Both the position numbers and the translations under genes were made by a program. The notes under the pieces are model-generated. The model was not told the origin of the DNA. It made no database searches and was given only the letters and a program-made list of their open reading frames with translations. A DNA stretch of 64,000 bases from Galerina marginata. Lineage: Eukaryota; Basidiomycota; Agaricomycetes; Agaricales; Galerinaceae. Shown piece after piece: positions 48,154 through 60,094 of this stretch. Each line of letters starts with the position of its first letter. The stretch's first letter is position 1. The stretch is from the NCBI GenBank assembly GCA_023014335.1, contig JAECYW010000001.1, forward strand, positions 2,046,001 through 2,110,000. Reading direction: 5' to 3'.

Positions 48154-48353
48154 AAACGTTTATCTATTATGCAGTCATAATGTCAGCATCGCGTTTTTTA
48201 TTCGTCTGGTTTGCTTGTCCGGGATGGTCTGTTGTTTCTTCTGGCACGACACGCCAAACAATTTACTTCCGCCGACACCTTTAGCCTTAGCGACTCCAAC
48301 CTGGTTTCTTCGGCCACCAGATTTATTTTGAGAACCACGAAGTCTTGGGCAGA

Positions 48354-49112
48354 ATGAACGTACGACCAATGAGAGTAAGTTCCGTTCGTATGTTCGATAT
48401 ATGGTACTTACCTGAGGTTCAAACGTTCACTAGGTGGAAGACCTGGCGGGAATGCAGGCGTGCAATCTCCAAAACCTCCCCGAAAATTATACGATGAAAT
48501 ATTGTCAGCCCTACAAGTCCTTTGTTTTATAACAACGCGTTGGAACTCTAAGTCTACTTTTGCGCAGATATGTACCATGCCATGTCATGGCCATCTATTT
48601 CGTATGTTGCCCAGGACCACAAAGGACGCATCGTTGGTTACATCCTGGCAAAGATGTGTGGACGCGACAGTTGTATCCCTACTTCCTGAGTACTGTGCTA
48701 AACCTAAATCTGGCAGGGACGAAGAGGTAGCAGAGGGGGAGGAACCTCATGGGCATGTCACCTCGATATCTGTCTTGCGCTCGTATCGACGGCTAGGACT
48801 CGCGAAGAAACTCATGGTTCAATCTCGTATGTCCACCTTTGGCCTTTACAAAAATTGTTTATTAACTTTGTTTAAATCTCACAGAAGAGTCTATGGCAAA
48901 AATATATAGAGCGAAATATGTTTCTCTCCATGTCCGAAAATCAAATAGGGCTGCTTTGGGATTGTACAAGGATACTCTGGGTTTCACTGTAAGGGATATC
49001 GAGAAGGGATACTGTGAGTTGATCCTTCAAGTTTGACATACATTGATTCCTAATGTGAAATAAAGATGCAGACGGGGAAGACGCGTATGCCATGCGTCTC
49101 TCACTAAAATAA
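48354..49112 (+). CDS. ARD1: N-alpha-acetyltransferase NatA catalytic subunit (Naa10/Ard1)
   Basis: Catalytic subunit of NatA, which acetylates the N-termini of nascent proteins at the ribosome. Five or six exons join as [27 protein letters not shown] with [24 protein letters not shown] with IVGYILAKM, and [20 protein letters not shown]. The acetyl-CoA loop is [16 protein letters not shown] (R-x-x-G-x-A), and the end is [49 protein letters not shown]. These blocks are close to invariant in Naa10. The protein lacks a long C-terminal tail after RLSLK. All phases close without a frame break. The stop is only 18 bases from the stop of the convergent esterase gene. Confidence 0.93.
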
Positions 49113-49130
49113 TACTATAGAAAGCATGCC

Positions 49131-50610
49131 TCATAGTTGAATCAGGTCATCTTCTCTCTGTTTTTCTTTTGTCGGTGAGCGCGTGCGGGTACGTCTTCTG
49201 GATTTTCTTGGACTCGAAGGTGAAGGCACGTTTTCGACAATGCCTCTACTCGACAAGACAGCGTCTCGAATGATTCTTGCGCTCTCAAGGCCAAGTTGAT
49301 AATAACCGTCGTTTGTGTTGCCAGCAAACATGCCTGTGTGACCTTGAATTTCGTCCGATGCAACACCATTCATAGCTGGTAGGAAATGTGACTTCGCGCG
49401 ACTGCCGTACTTGGGCAGCACAACGAATGTCCGAGAAGTCAGAAATTCTGGAGGATTTGGCGGGAGGAGGGAGTAGAGTCTGATGGTGAGGTCAAAATCA
49501 GCTTCATCTGCAAGGCAACATGATATTATTCACGGACGTTCTAAAAACCACACCGTGCTCCTTCTCAATGTCGATTAACGCCTCTACGCGCTGGTCCATC
49601 CCTGCTTCGTCCCACAGGTTTCCTACGTACTTCAGGTGGTCGGTTGCCCACGAAAATCCTAGAGTTAGGTCGTCTTTCTTATAATATGCAACCCCCGCAG
49701 CAGCTCCGGCGAGGACAGCACCGCCCACCTGCTGCTGCCCCTGCCCAGGCAGTCCAAGACGATGGAGCAGCCTGCGGAGGTGGCGAAGCAGATCGCGACT
49801 TTTTCTCAGCAGGTTGTGTGGCCTTTTTGGCACCAAAACCAGCCAATGAACCCAGTAACGCAGTTCCGACTGTGGTTGCCGCATTGGCATACTGTGCAAC
49901 TTTAGTAACGCTGTTTTTAACAACGAATGGATGGATTCCGTAGTACTTTACAAAGAGTCTTGTCTTCAGAGATAGACAGATAGCATGCGAACAGAAAGTA
50001 TTGCTCACTGGAGTGTCAAATGAAATACAGGCTACAATCTTGGGCCACAAGGGGAGCATCTTTGTCTGGGCGTGTACGAACGAATTCACGGAGGGTATCA
50101 GCGGCAAGAAGACCTCCCATGCTAGAAATGCCTTTGTGCTGAGTATCAAGATCATGATACGGAAGCCGAACGCACCTGTGGACCACAGAGCACCACCTTG
50201 GCCTTGCCTGCTCCCAGCCCAGAAGGCAACTTCGCGTTCGACAACCAGCGTCGTAAGCCAGTCAGCGAAACGCACCACGGCCTTGTCCTTCAAAGGCATC
50301 AATTTGGGATGAAATCGGTTACTGAGTCCATGGACTGACTAATTCGCCTTTTGTCTGCTGGTGTACAAGTGATTGATACATTAGATCCTCCGCCAAACAG
50401 CCACTTAGTAAAGAGCTAGCAATGCGTTACCTCGTAGGCGGGGAAGATCACAGCTTCCGTCTTCTGTTGTGGAACGATTTGCGATAGCAGGTGTTCAATT
50501 CTCTTTGGAAAGTCTGCAAACGTCTCGTCCGTTCCTTTAAACCCGTGGATGAAGACCAAAAGCAGAAGTTCTGGTTCTACTTTCATTAAAGCCAGGACTA
50601 TCGGGCCCAT
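49131..50610 (-). CDS. DUF676-type serine esterase (alpha/beta hydrolase)
   Basis: Predicted lipase or esterase with unknown substrate. It starts near 50610 with MGPIVLALMKVEPELLLLVF then IHGFKGTDETFADFPKRIEH, the oxyanion strand of the DUF676 group. RFADWLTTLVVEREV and VVLCGHSMGGLLAADTLREF follow. The catalytic Ser codon is split AG|C by an intron and preceded by one extra base near 50181. Next come WPKIVACISFDTP, YYGIHPFVVKNSVTKVAQYA, an Ala/Gly-rich segment (GGAVLAGAAAGVAYY) that may touch membrane, and DHLKYVGNLWDEAGMDQRVE. The His is probably in GHTGMFAGNTNDGYYQLG. The tail SPRKSRRRTRTRSPTKEK is basic. A second extra base lies in the gggg at 50051-50054. Confidence 0.82.
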
Positions 50611-50988
50611 GGGACGTATTAGGTGACCTGACAGGAGAGGCCATTTTCTTGAACTTTCCGATTACGAGCGCAAAATCAATGCAAGATGGCGAATTGCGGT
50701 CGGTCTGCAGTGAATGGAGTTCCAGCAGGCGGCGTAGCAGAATAGGATACAGAAATATGGATCCAAGCTAAGGACCAGTGAGGATGATAAGATACAGGGA
50801 TGTTTGCAATGGACCGCTCCAAGTTCGACGGAGTCACATCCCGCCGCGTCCGGGTCAATCAGTAAACCGGCATCTCATATGTCATACAACATGCATTGGA
50901 ATAATCATGAACTAATTATGTAGTGCTAAGGTCCCAGATTCCTACGGCAGAGGGATTTGAATTTGAAGAAAAAGCGGTTTACATCGAC
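50611..50988. other. Intergenic, no gene seen
   Basis: Lies upstream of the esterase gene (-) and downstream of the zinc-finger gene (-). It should hold the former's promoter and the latter's 3' UTR. No motif was recognised. Confidence 0.4.
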
Positions 50989-52642
50989 TTAAAATTCTGT
51001 CATGCTTTGGCTCTGATAAGGAGCCTGTGTCTGTAGAGGAGGATAAGAGTAATCCTGTAAGTGACTTGAGACTGAGTCCATGAAAGATTGGGACTGAGGA
51101 TCCCCCAAATCATCCCCAGAAATATCCTGCTGAGCTGGAGTCATGCATGTGCAATAGCCCTTTACTTTCAGGGTCTTCAGTTATAGGCTCTCGAGCCGCT
51201 GCTGCCGGTGTGATTTGCAAAGTGCCCGAACGAAACATCTTCGACTTCGATGGGCCGCGAGAGTGTCGACTTTGCGATAGTCGGGAAGCAGGTCGTTCGA
51301 GCTTAACGGGAGAAGGAGTACGGTCCTCATGTACAACAGACGAATCACCTTTCTTGCTGCTACGTTTAGGCCTAGGAGGAGGCTGATACCAATTTTGTCT
51401 CTGGGGAGTGCTTATAGCAAAAGTGGGAGAAGGAAGTGGGGCTGGGGAACTGAAATGTAGGGGAGCGCTGGATTCAGGCGCTGTTTGACTGCCAGGAGGC
51501 CTGGACGATGTCTTTTTTGGTCCAGTGAAAGTGGAATGGGAAGGATTCAAGAGAAGAACGCTGGAATTGCGATGGTGGCTGTGACATCAACTCCAAGCTC
51601 GTCCCAGAGCCTGATTCTTGTCGGAAATTATCCGACTGCGAGTGCGAGAGGGCCCAGTTAAGTTCGGATTTATACATAATGTTTGACTCGGAGGACATGG
51701 CATCCAATACCTCTGCCTCTGGTGCCATCTCTTGTTCAAAGGATTGTTGTTCGGAAATTACGTCCTCGCCACTTGCATCCCTGTCACTTGCACCATCATC
51801 CGGGTCGCCGTCCAGACTTTGTGTCAATTGCTGCTCGACCGAGAATTGGGAGCCAGTAGACGAAATTGTCGACTGGGACAAATGGTTAGAGTTTGAAGGG
51901 TAGAATGTCCGAGGTGATGGAGTTTCAGGTGCGTCAAAAGCCATCTTACGCTTTACGGGCCTCTCAACCAGGGAGCTAAATGCGGGGGAATTGGGGATGG
52001 CTAAAGAGGCGACTGATCCAGCTGGGGAGCCTAAAGATGCGAATGAAGGTGGTGAGTCTGGAATCTGCTGCTGCTGGGAGAGCTGGATATCGGAATTAAC
52101 GGACAACGAAATGCCAGGATTTGTCGTAGACTCTGCATCCATAGGCTCTATGGAATCTTGATTTTGGGGCGATGAGGGTGTTTGCGATCGTGCATTTTCT
52201 GGCAGGGGTTGAGAGTTTGAAATAGAGGCAGGACTTGATACCGGTGGCGAAGGAAGGGATGACGAAGGTTCGAATGTTTGTCGGGATAGCACACCTTTAC
52301 CAGCGACAAAATCAATACTCTCCAAGAGCGTAGGCCAGTGACACAGAAATACTGACCTTGTGAGGATTGCTCTGCCGACTTCTGCGACGAGCCGGTAGCA
52401 CTGATGAACGAAGGGCCAGCCATGAGGTATGATATTTGGAGACTTTCCCCGCTGCCCTCTTCTGCCCTCCTGATTAGGGGAATGTCACGACGCCTGACCG
52501 GAATTGAACGACGAGCATGTTCGTGAACGACGTGATGGACAAGTGCTGTGTGGTCAGAGAAAGTGGATCTGCACCAGGCCCATTTACAGCCATAGGTGCG
52601 GATAGACTCTTCCTGCGAGACGGTGCCAAAAGTAGGAGACAT
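50989..52642 (-). CDS. C2H2 zinc-finger protein with long Ser/Pro-rich tail
   Basis: Starts MSPTFGTVSQEESIRTYGCK and has one finger, CKWAWCRSTFSDHTALVHHV with VHEHARRSIPV (Cys-x4-Cys-x12-His-x3-4-His), followed by basic RRRDIPLIRR. The rest is a low-complexity region rich in Ser, Pro and Gln (QLSQQQQIPDSPPSFASLGS), typical of transcription factors. It contains short basic patches (PVKRKMAFDAPETPSP, PPPRPKRSSKKGD). The C-terminus in the best frame is AQQDISGDDLGDPQSQSF, HLQDYSYPPLQTQAPYQSQS, stop at 50989. Two frame changes are needed, near 51550 (after SSLESF) and near 51145. It is probably a nuclear DNA-binding regulator; target genes are unknown. It is head to head with the CCDC97-like gene. 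Confidence 0.7.
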
Positions 52643-52769
52643 GGAAGTATCAGAAATGTCCAGCCAATGACAGGAATGCGGTTGGCAGACAGTTGTGTCA
52701 CGTGCTCAACTATGTACAATGATTGGTCACGACAATGTGACAGGTCGTGTCTCCGCGTCCCTGATCATC
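52643..52769. promoter_or_regulatory. Bidirectional promoter with E-box
   Basis: 127 bp between the two divergent start codons. A TCACGTG is at 52698-52704, near the middle. An upstream in-frame ATG at 52695 could extend the CCDC97-like protein by 25 residues but would overlap this element. Confidence 0.5.
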
Positions 52770-53515
52770 ATGTCCGTCCAACAAACTTTCGATAAAGCAC
52801 CTTCACTCAAGTACCTGGGCTTGCCAGAGGACTTTTCTCCATCTCCAGATACTGAACCCATTGAATTTCTTAGTCAATATCTATCAAAGCTTCCTCCACA
52901 CATTTTGCAGCACTATAGTTACATCACAACGCCTAAGCAGCGCACAGTGATCATCCCCATTCGAAACAGACGCCTGCATTATGCCAATGAAAATCCACCC
53001 GAACTACGGTTTGAGTCTGGCAGAAGTACCTGGCCAGAGCTTTGGCAAGGCCGTGAAAGGCGCGGTGTAGCAGAGGCGAACGAAGAAAGGTTTTGGGTAC
53101 AGCAAGGTTTCCTGCAGGGGAATCGACAGCACGTCGGAAAGCTCGCAAACCTGCTTGCAGATTATGAGGAAGAGCGGGAAGCAGAACGCGTCCGCAATAT
53201 CAGGAGATCCAGAGCACCCGTAGAGGATGATTTTGTGCCAGAAGAAGACACCGACAGCGACGAAGATGCGCCATCGAATGAGCCGCCTGAAATTGAGACC
53301 GAAGCACAAGCAAAATCATCGTTCGAAAAATTGTTACGAGAACGCTTCATCTATGGCCTGCTGGATGTGAGTATAAAGGTATGTATTATAGAATGACAAC
53401 AGTTAAACTGGTGATGCAGGATATTGATTATGACATGGTTGACTGGGACGAAACATTGGGTGTCGATGATGACAGAGAAGCCGAAGAACGATGGTTTGAC
53501 GAGGATGATGATTGA
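52770..53515 (+). CDS. CCDC97-like protein
   Basis: Two exons, 52770-53366 and 53420-53515, give 230 aa. It starts MSVQQTFDKAPSLKYLGLPE and has a charged helical middle (LLADYEEEREAERVRNIRRS) and an acidic EEDTDSDEDAPSNEPPEIET. The C-terminal block FEKLLRERFIYGLLD|DIDYDMVDWDETLG with EERWFDEDDD is the CCDC97/DUF2052 signature, in which the F-Y-x-G-L-D-x-I-D-Y-x-x-V-D-W order is highly kept. Human CCDC97 has been found with the SF3B splicing complex, so a spliceosome link is plausible here. The 53-base intron keeps phase exactly. The ATG at 52770 is preferred over the one at 52695 because family members start close to such a sequence. Confidence 0.8.
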
Positions 53516-53650
53516 CATGTTAAATAGTCGGGGGTTGTGTGTAGCGTACAACTGCGGATCCTTAGGTTCACCTGGCGGGATAAGATATTGTATTTGTGAC
53601 TTGTCACACTGCCGCTTTCCACTGCCCACATCTTTCTCGAGCCCACCCTA

Positions 53651-56052
53651 ATGCTGTCAGCCACTCCGTCGTCTCTCGACGCTTTTGGCCTCGATCACGA
53701 TACATCATCATCCCTGATTCAAAAGAAGAAAAAGAAAAAGCGCTCTCATGAAGCAGACCAAGTTGGAGCACCTCGACGCTCATGCAGGACGCGAAAAAAA
53801 GAAAAAACGCAAGCACCATGACATCGAGCAAAGATACCGCGCCTGTAGTGCCTACTGCCGCCGATGCCTCTTTCGTTGCTGATTCATCTACTCATGACGA
53901 GCCCGTAGAGCCCAAGAAAAAAAGAAGAAAAAAGACAAGGGGAAAATGAGAGAGACACCGTTATCTGAGCAGACAGACGCTGAAATCGAGGCGCGCTCTC
54001 AAGCTTCTGCTGATGCATTGCTTTCTGCGATCGTTGCAGCCTCTGCCGCGAATCCTAGGTGTTCCTCAAATGCCGCCACCTCCAGTATTTGATCCTCACT
54101 TAGTCCCGCCTCCCGGAGAGCAGTTCATGCAATATCCTCCAATGCAATACGGTTTCGGTCTTGCTCCTCCTCCCGGCTTTGATCCAAACGGTTCTCAGCT
54201 CCCGAGCCTGTTTTCTACTCCCGGGGTTGGTGGAGGTGGCCCATTTTCCGAACTCTCCTTTGGGTCGAATGAAGAGTTACTGCGCGCCTTGCAAGACCTA
54301 GACATGAGCAAAATTGCCAATGTTCTCAAAAGTCTCGGAGATGCTGCTAATGCTGCCCAGAATTATGCACCGCAGCTGGGCTTCATGCCTGCTCACTTAA
54401 TGCAACTTCCTCCAGCTGTTGTCGGCCAATTCCCTGTGCCTTCGAATGCAATTTTAGGCGTTCCGTCTAAGCATCCACCGCATGTCGTTGGCCACAGGAG
54501 AACCATTAATATGGCCCTGCCAGGTAACGAACAGCATAGCAATCCTGAACATGCCTACATACTTGCGAATAAATGGTTAAATGCCAGTAAACTCGCTGAG
54601 CTTGTGAAGGACGAAGGTGTGTTGTTGTTTCTCTCTCGTGATGATGTCCCCAATACTTTGAGACAGGTCTTGTCTATAGAAAGGGAAAGTTTTCTGCGAT
54701 CGAGGAACAGCAACTTAAAGCTGCGATGGAGAATTATCAACATGTTAGTATTCGCTCCCCCAATGTCAGTTCCTCGTAAATATAATCCATAAATTTCCAG
54801 GGAAAACAGCTCTCGGCAGAACAACTACTTGACATAATTTTCGCCTAAAACGGACAAGAGCAAAGATACAGCGTTCTGGTCTGAAATTAGTGCGTTGTAT
54901 TTCAAATTACAAAACAGTCTCTAAGCTGTCTTCGTTAGCGGCTGCCATTCCACTACGACCAATTATCGCCGTTTATCATCATGTCCGCCGAGCCTATCAT
55001 CCCATGAAGCAGCAGGGTCCATGGAAGGCTCATGAAGGATGAGGCGCTGAAACAGTTTGTTGGCTTTTGTAATATAAATTGACATCCTCATCGACTTAAT
55101 TTTCCAGAGCAGTCGCAGATGTCGGCCAACAATGGGAAAAGGTTAGCTTTCGCGTAGGGAGGATGGCATCCGATTGTCGCGACCGGTATCGGAACCACAT
55201 CGTCAATCGAGACTATCCGTGTTACAGGTAACGAATCAACCTACCTAAATTGTTGATTAGCGAAACCTCAACTGGTCCGTTTTGTAGGACATTGGTCTAA
55301 GGAAGAAGAAGACAAGCTTACTGAGATTGTCACTGAGATGACGGTCAAGCAAGGAAAAGATATTGACAACTGATGTCTTCTGGGGCAAAGTGAGCGACCT
55401 TATGGGTGGAAAGCGTGGTCGTCAACAATGCAGGATCAAATGGTTTGTAGCTTTTATTGTTCTAAAGTCATCTTTGTTAAACTTGACAATTAATACTTAG
55501 GACCGATGCACTGAGCAAGACATTAAAAAATGAAGGACAAAAGCCGAGATGGAGCCAGCAGGATGCTTTTATTCTTGTTCACAAGTACGTTTCCATGTTC
55601 ATTCTATTCTGGTTGAGGTCTTGACGTAATCACCCCAGAATTGATTCCCTCAACGTCAGAGATGACACCGAGATAGACTGGAAGCTCATAGCAGACCCCG
55701 ACTGGAATCTCTGGAGCGCTCATACCCTTCAGCGTCGCTGGTTAACCTTGAAGAAGGGTGTAAAAGGTTATGAAGATATGACGCATCAAGGTAAGGTTGC
55801 GCACTCTTCTTTTTTCATACCTGCTTAACTTTGTCCTTCACGAAAGAAATCATGGATATCCTTCGGATTAAGAAGGCTCACCTGCCCGAACCCCCTCCGC
55901 CCAGCTCGCGCAAGAGAAAGGAGAGGAAAGTGACCAGCGCACCTGCCGTGAATGAACCGGAGTCTAGGGATGAAGGAGTGCCAGAAGCTGGTACCAGTAC
56001 AGGAGCAGGAACTCAACTGGTTAATCAAGACGACTCCACGGATTCTGAGTAG
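53651..56052 (+). CDS. Myb/SANT DNA-binding protein, Reb1/TTF1-like
   Basis: Probable RNA polymerase I terminator-binding or chromatin-boundary protein. The N-terminus (MLSATPSSLDAFGLDHDTSS) runs into lysine-rich stretches, then a Pro/Gly/Met-rich region (PPMQYGFGLAPPPGFDPNGS). A helical block follows: EHAYILANKWLNASKLAELV and AEQLLDIIFAKTDKSKDTAF. Two Myb repeats come next: GPWKAHEDEALKQ with WEKVSFRVGRMASDCRDRYR, and GHWSKEEEDKLTEIVTEM with VFWGKVSDLMGGKRGRQQCR. A third Myb-like part reads RDDTEIDWKLIADPDWNLWS. The tail PPPPSSRKRKERKVTS is basic. A-rich tracts between 53800 and 53950 and near 54846 need small frame corrections. Domain order matches fission yeast Reb1 and mammalian TTF1. Confidence 0.78.
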
Positions 56053-56376
56053 ATTTAAAGGCTATACCGAGACATACTACTCAATTAGTCTAATAAGTCG
56101 GATGTAGTAGAAGAGTCAGTTTGCTTCGGTCATAACCTCATCTTTCGCCGTGAAGATCAGGTGCGGGAGACTAAAATTTACGAAACGGAACGTGATTACC
56201 ATACGGTCTTCATCAAACGTCCATCACGAGTGGAATTGAGTGGAATTGGCTTGGAAGACGGTTAACGCCTGGTTTTCATCTTGCAGAATGCAACGCGGTT
56301 TGCGCACCACTGTATTTGAACTAGTCACCTTGCTCGAAATTGGGGGAACTCCATCCAACAATATTCCTCATCCCCG
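56053..56376. other. Intergenic, no gene seen
   Basis: Between the Reb1-like gene and the amidohydrolase gene, both on plus. It likely holds a 3' UTR and a promoter. A short direct repeat gagtggaatt / gagtggaatt lies at about 56227-56247. Confidence 0.4.
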
Positions 56377-59300
56377 ATGTCTAAAGGCAGATTTTCGGAG
56401 ACAATGTCCTCTCGTCGACCTCTTACTATCGTGAATAAAGCAACGCTCGCCATTTCGCTCTCGGTTGTTCTCGCAACAGTTTGTGCTGTTCTCTGGACGT
56501 CATGGTGGACTTTCGCTGGATCCTTCGTCGGCCCATTTTCAAGGTTCCCATTGCCATCTGAAGCCCGTTACAGGCAACCCGGCTTTCACCTTCTCGAAAG
56601 AGAACGTACTCGCTCGCTGTGCCTCCCTCCGAATTACTCCGAGTCCTCCCAACGGTTTCGATTCTCGAGATGAATCGGACTAGGTTTGAAGAGGGGACAA
56701 ACGCCACTCTGATTCGGAACGCCCTCATTTTTACGGGAAGAGATAATGGCACAGACGTAATTCGTGGTGACCTACTCCTTGACAAGGGAGTCATCAAAGG
56801 CGTAGGGAAAATATCTGGACGCGTCCTTGACAATACTCCAAACCTTACGATCGTCAACGCCAACGGCGCGTGGGTTACTCCAGGACTGGGTATTGAGCAA
56901 TTATTTCACCTTTTTTCGGACTTGGAATAACGTTCACGACCAATAGTTGATCTTCACACTCATCTCGGTGTTTTGAGTGTTCCTATTCTTGCAGGTGCCA
57001 GTGTTTTATCACTTTTATTTTTGTTCTGACCTTCTGACATTGATGGGTTGCAACAGGGGCAGTGGATTTTAATTCTGCAAAAGGACCTGTTTTGCCATGG
57101 CTAAGGAGCATCGATGGAATGAACACCCATGATGAAGGATACGAACTAGCTATGGCTGGGGGAGTTACTTCTGTTCAAGTACTGCCGGGAGCAGCAACGC
57201 CATCGGTTTGTTGATTTTCTCTCACTCCCGTCTGCGTATGGTGTCTCAGCATGGGGCATGGCACAATATCCAGGTGGTCAGGCATTTATTGTCAAACTTC
57301 GGAAGACTAAGGACCGTTCTGCGTCTTCCATGATCGTTGACCCTCCAGACAACTTGAACATACCTGCATCCGCAACCAGCTCGGACGCTTACACGACATT
57401 CCGCTGGCGGCATATGAAGTAAATCAAAAAAAAAAAGCCCCCGGTCGTCGTCCATATTGCTGACCAAGATTTACAGGCAAGCGTGCGGAGAAAACCTCAG
57501 GGGATATGGAAATAGAATGGACACTATGTGGGCGCTTAGGTCCGCTTACACTGAGGCGACAAAAATCAAAGTATCTCAAGATGAATATTGCGCCAAGGCT
57601 GAGGCGGGCCTCTGGGAGGGCTTGAGTGACCCATTCCCTGAGGATCTCAGGTGGGAAATGCTTGTCGACGTCCTTCGAGGAAGAGTCAAGGTATTGCCTC
57701 TGTGTTCGTTTGGTCAACTTGCAATGAGCTCTAACGATGGGCAGATATCAACCCATTGCTATGAAGCCGTCGATCTTGATGCTATGGTCAGAGTGAGTTG
57801 ACGTAGGAATTGGTATTTAAAGCATTAAGACTAACGCCTATTGATGCTAGCTATCCAATGAATTTCAATTTCGAATTGCTACATTCCACCATGCATCAGA
57901 AGCGTGGCTCGTGCCTGACCTTCTGAAACGAATGTAAGACTCAACCCCTGCTCTAAAGGAAAAGCGATAATGTATTCGACTGTAGGTGGGGCGGAATTCC
58001 GTCCATTGCATTATTCGCGACAAATCATAGATACAAACGTGAAGCGTACCGCGGTTCAGAATTTGCAGGTCGTGTCCTAGCCGACGAAGGGATCCCCGTG
58101 ATCATGAAGGTAAATTGTTGTAGCCCCTTCCGGTGGTTAACATTGACCTGTATCACGTAGTCCGACCATCCCGTAATGAATTCAAGGTATCTTATGCACG
58201 AAGCCCAACAAGCACACTACTTTGGACTTCCTCCCCACCTGGCCCTTGCGTCTGTTACTTCTACACCTGCTATAGCCGCCGGTCTTTCACATCGTATCGG
58301 CATCCTTAGGGAGGGTTCCGATGCAGACGTTGTGCTATGGGATTCTCATCCGCTCCAGCTTGGTGCGACGCCCGTCAAGGTGTGGATCGATGGCATCCTG
58401 CAGATCCCCGTTCCGTCTAAGACCGACGAGGAAAATCATGTCGAGGTCGGAAAAGGGAAAGATGGGGACGAATGGAGGAACTTGCCAGATACACCGAATT
58501 GGGACCAGGAGCGAAAGAACGCCATCAAATGGGACGGTCTTCCTCCTTTAGAAGGGAGAAAGGTAGAGAAAAGAGTGGTGTTCACCAACGTTAAAGAAGT
58601 GTGGAAAAGGACAAGATACGGAGACCTTGCGCAAGCCTTCCCTGAACCTTCATCGCTATCCGAGGGAGCTGAGTTGGGCTCTGTTGTCGTCGAGGGCGGA
58701 GAAGTAACTTGTATTGGCAAGTGTGCTGACGCTAGTGCCGGCGATGATGTCAGAATTTTGGATCTACGTGGTGGATCCATCTCCCCTGGATTAATGTCGT
58801 TTGGCTCCCAGCTAGGTTTGGAGGCGATATCATCAGAGCCTTCAACCGGAAATGGAGAAACATATGACGCTTTCAGATCCAACGTTCCCAAAATTCTTGA
58901 CGACGTTGGCGGAGTCGTGCGAGCTGTCGATGCCCTTGTTTTTAGTACTCGCGATGCATTGTAAGTCTCGAACTCCTTCATAGAACGATATTGATCTCAG
59001 TGATCTAGGACGGCATATCGAGCAGGGGTCACTCTTGCGACATCGTCCCTGGCAAGGCCGATTTATCTGGCTGGACCAGACGCCCACATCATATCTGGAT
59101 TGTCGACGGCGTTCCGTACGGGTTCGGGGCATGCCATGCAACGGGGTGCCATCATACAGGATGTAGCAGCCCTGCATGTTGTCCTGGGCAAACCATATCC
59201 TCTCCAAAGCCAAATGGGTATAAGCGTAAGCACACAACTCGCTGGATTGAGACGGTTATTATATGGTTGGGAATCCGGAGACAAAGAAACTGGAGCATGG

Positions 59301-60094
59301 TTCAGAAAGGCCGCCGAGGTGAGAGAAACAAAGCCTTGCGTTGAAAAATACCGACCAGATACGAAAGGGGGTAGTCCCACTAGTGATCGAGGTGGACAGC
59401 TTAGATATCATGGCGAGTCTCCTGATCTTGAAAGCCGACGTCGAGGACAGGATTGGGTCAAGAATGAGGATGGTTTTCAGTGGTGCTATGGAATCTCACC
59501 TTTTAGCGAAGGAAATCAGTCAGCCAATCAAATAGAGGATAACTATCAATCATCTGACGCATTGACTGGTTATATAGGTGATGCGGATGTCGGTGTAATA
59601 CTCAACCCAGCTCGGCCATTTCCTATGGTTTGGGACCAACGCAGAATGTGAGTGACTGATCTGGACCAACCTTCAGAAGTCCAGGGCTAACAAAAAAAAA
59701 TCGCAGGATTACCTGGACCACCCCTCAGTAACGACACAGCTTTGGTGACCTTACTCGATCATGGCGTGGTGGTCGGCCTAGGCGTTCGAAATCCATGGGA
59801 GGCTAGAAATACACGGTTCGACGTCCAATGGGTAAGATCATATGGTGCTTGAACAAATCAGGTAGTTGACATGTTTATCATAGGCTGCTCTAGAATCGAA
59901 TGCCCGTATTTCAAAGGAGCTGGCCTATGCTCTAGTTTCCAGAGACCTCGAAAGACTACTCGGCATTCGGGGAATTGATGATGAATCGTCTGACCTTGGT
60001 AGTATATGAGGGTGGAAGTATGTTTGAACTCTCCAGTAAGGTCACCGGGATTATTTCGCCTAGTCGTGGATTCGTAGACCTGTTCAGAATGTGA
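56377..60094 (+). CDS. CE9-like amidohydrolase, type II membrane protein
   Basis: Large metal-dependent hydrolase; fungal relatives are labelled carbohydrate esterase family 9, but the substrate is unproven. The start MSKGRFSETMSSRRPLTIVN leads into one membrane helix (LAISLSVVLATVCAVLW, residues ~22-38). A first hydrolase half has LIFTGRDNGTDVIRGDLLLD and NANGAWVTPGL|VDLHTHLGV with the HxH metal site. It goes on with GPVLPWLRSIDGMNTHDEGY, GENLRGYGNRMDTMWALRSA, STHCYEAVDLDAMVR, FATNHRYKREAYRGSEFAGR and IVMKSDHPVMNSR-like sequence (here VIMKSDHPVMNSRYLMHEAQ). A second half repeats the theme: LDLRGGSISPGLMSFGSQLG, GSGHAMQRGAIIQDVAALHV, GVILNPARPFPMVWDQRRML. It ends GIISPSRGFVDLFRM. Extra bases break the frame near 56691 and 60000. 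Many introns lie along its 3.7 kb. Confidence 0.82.
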
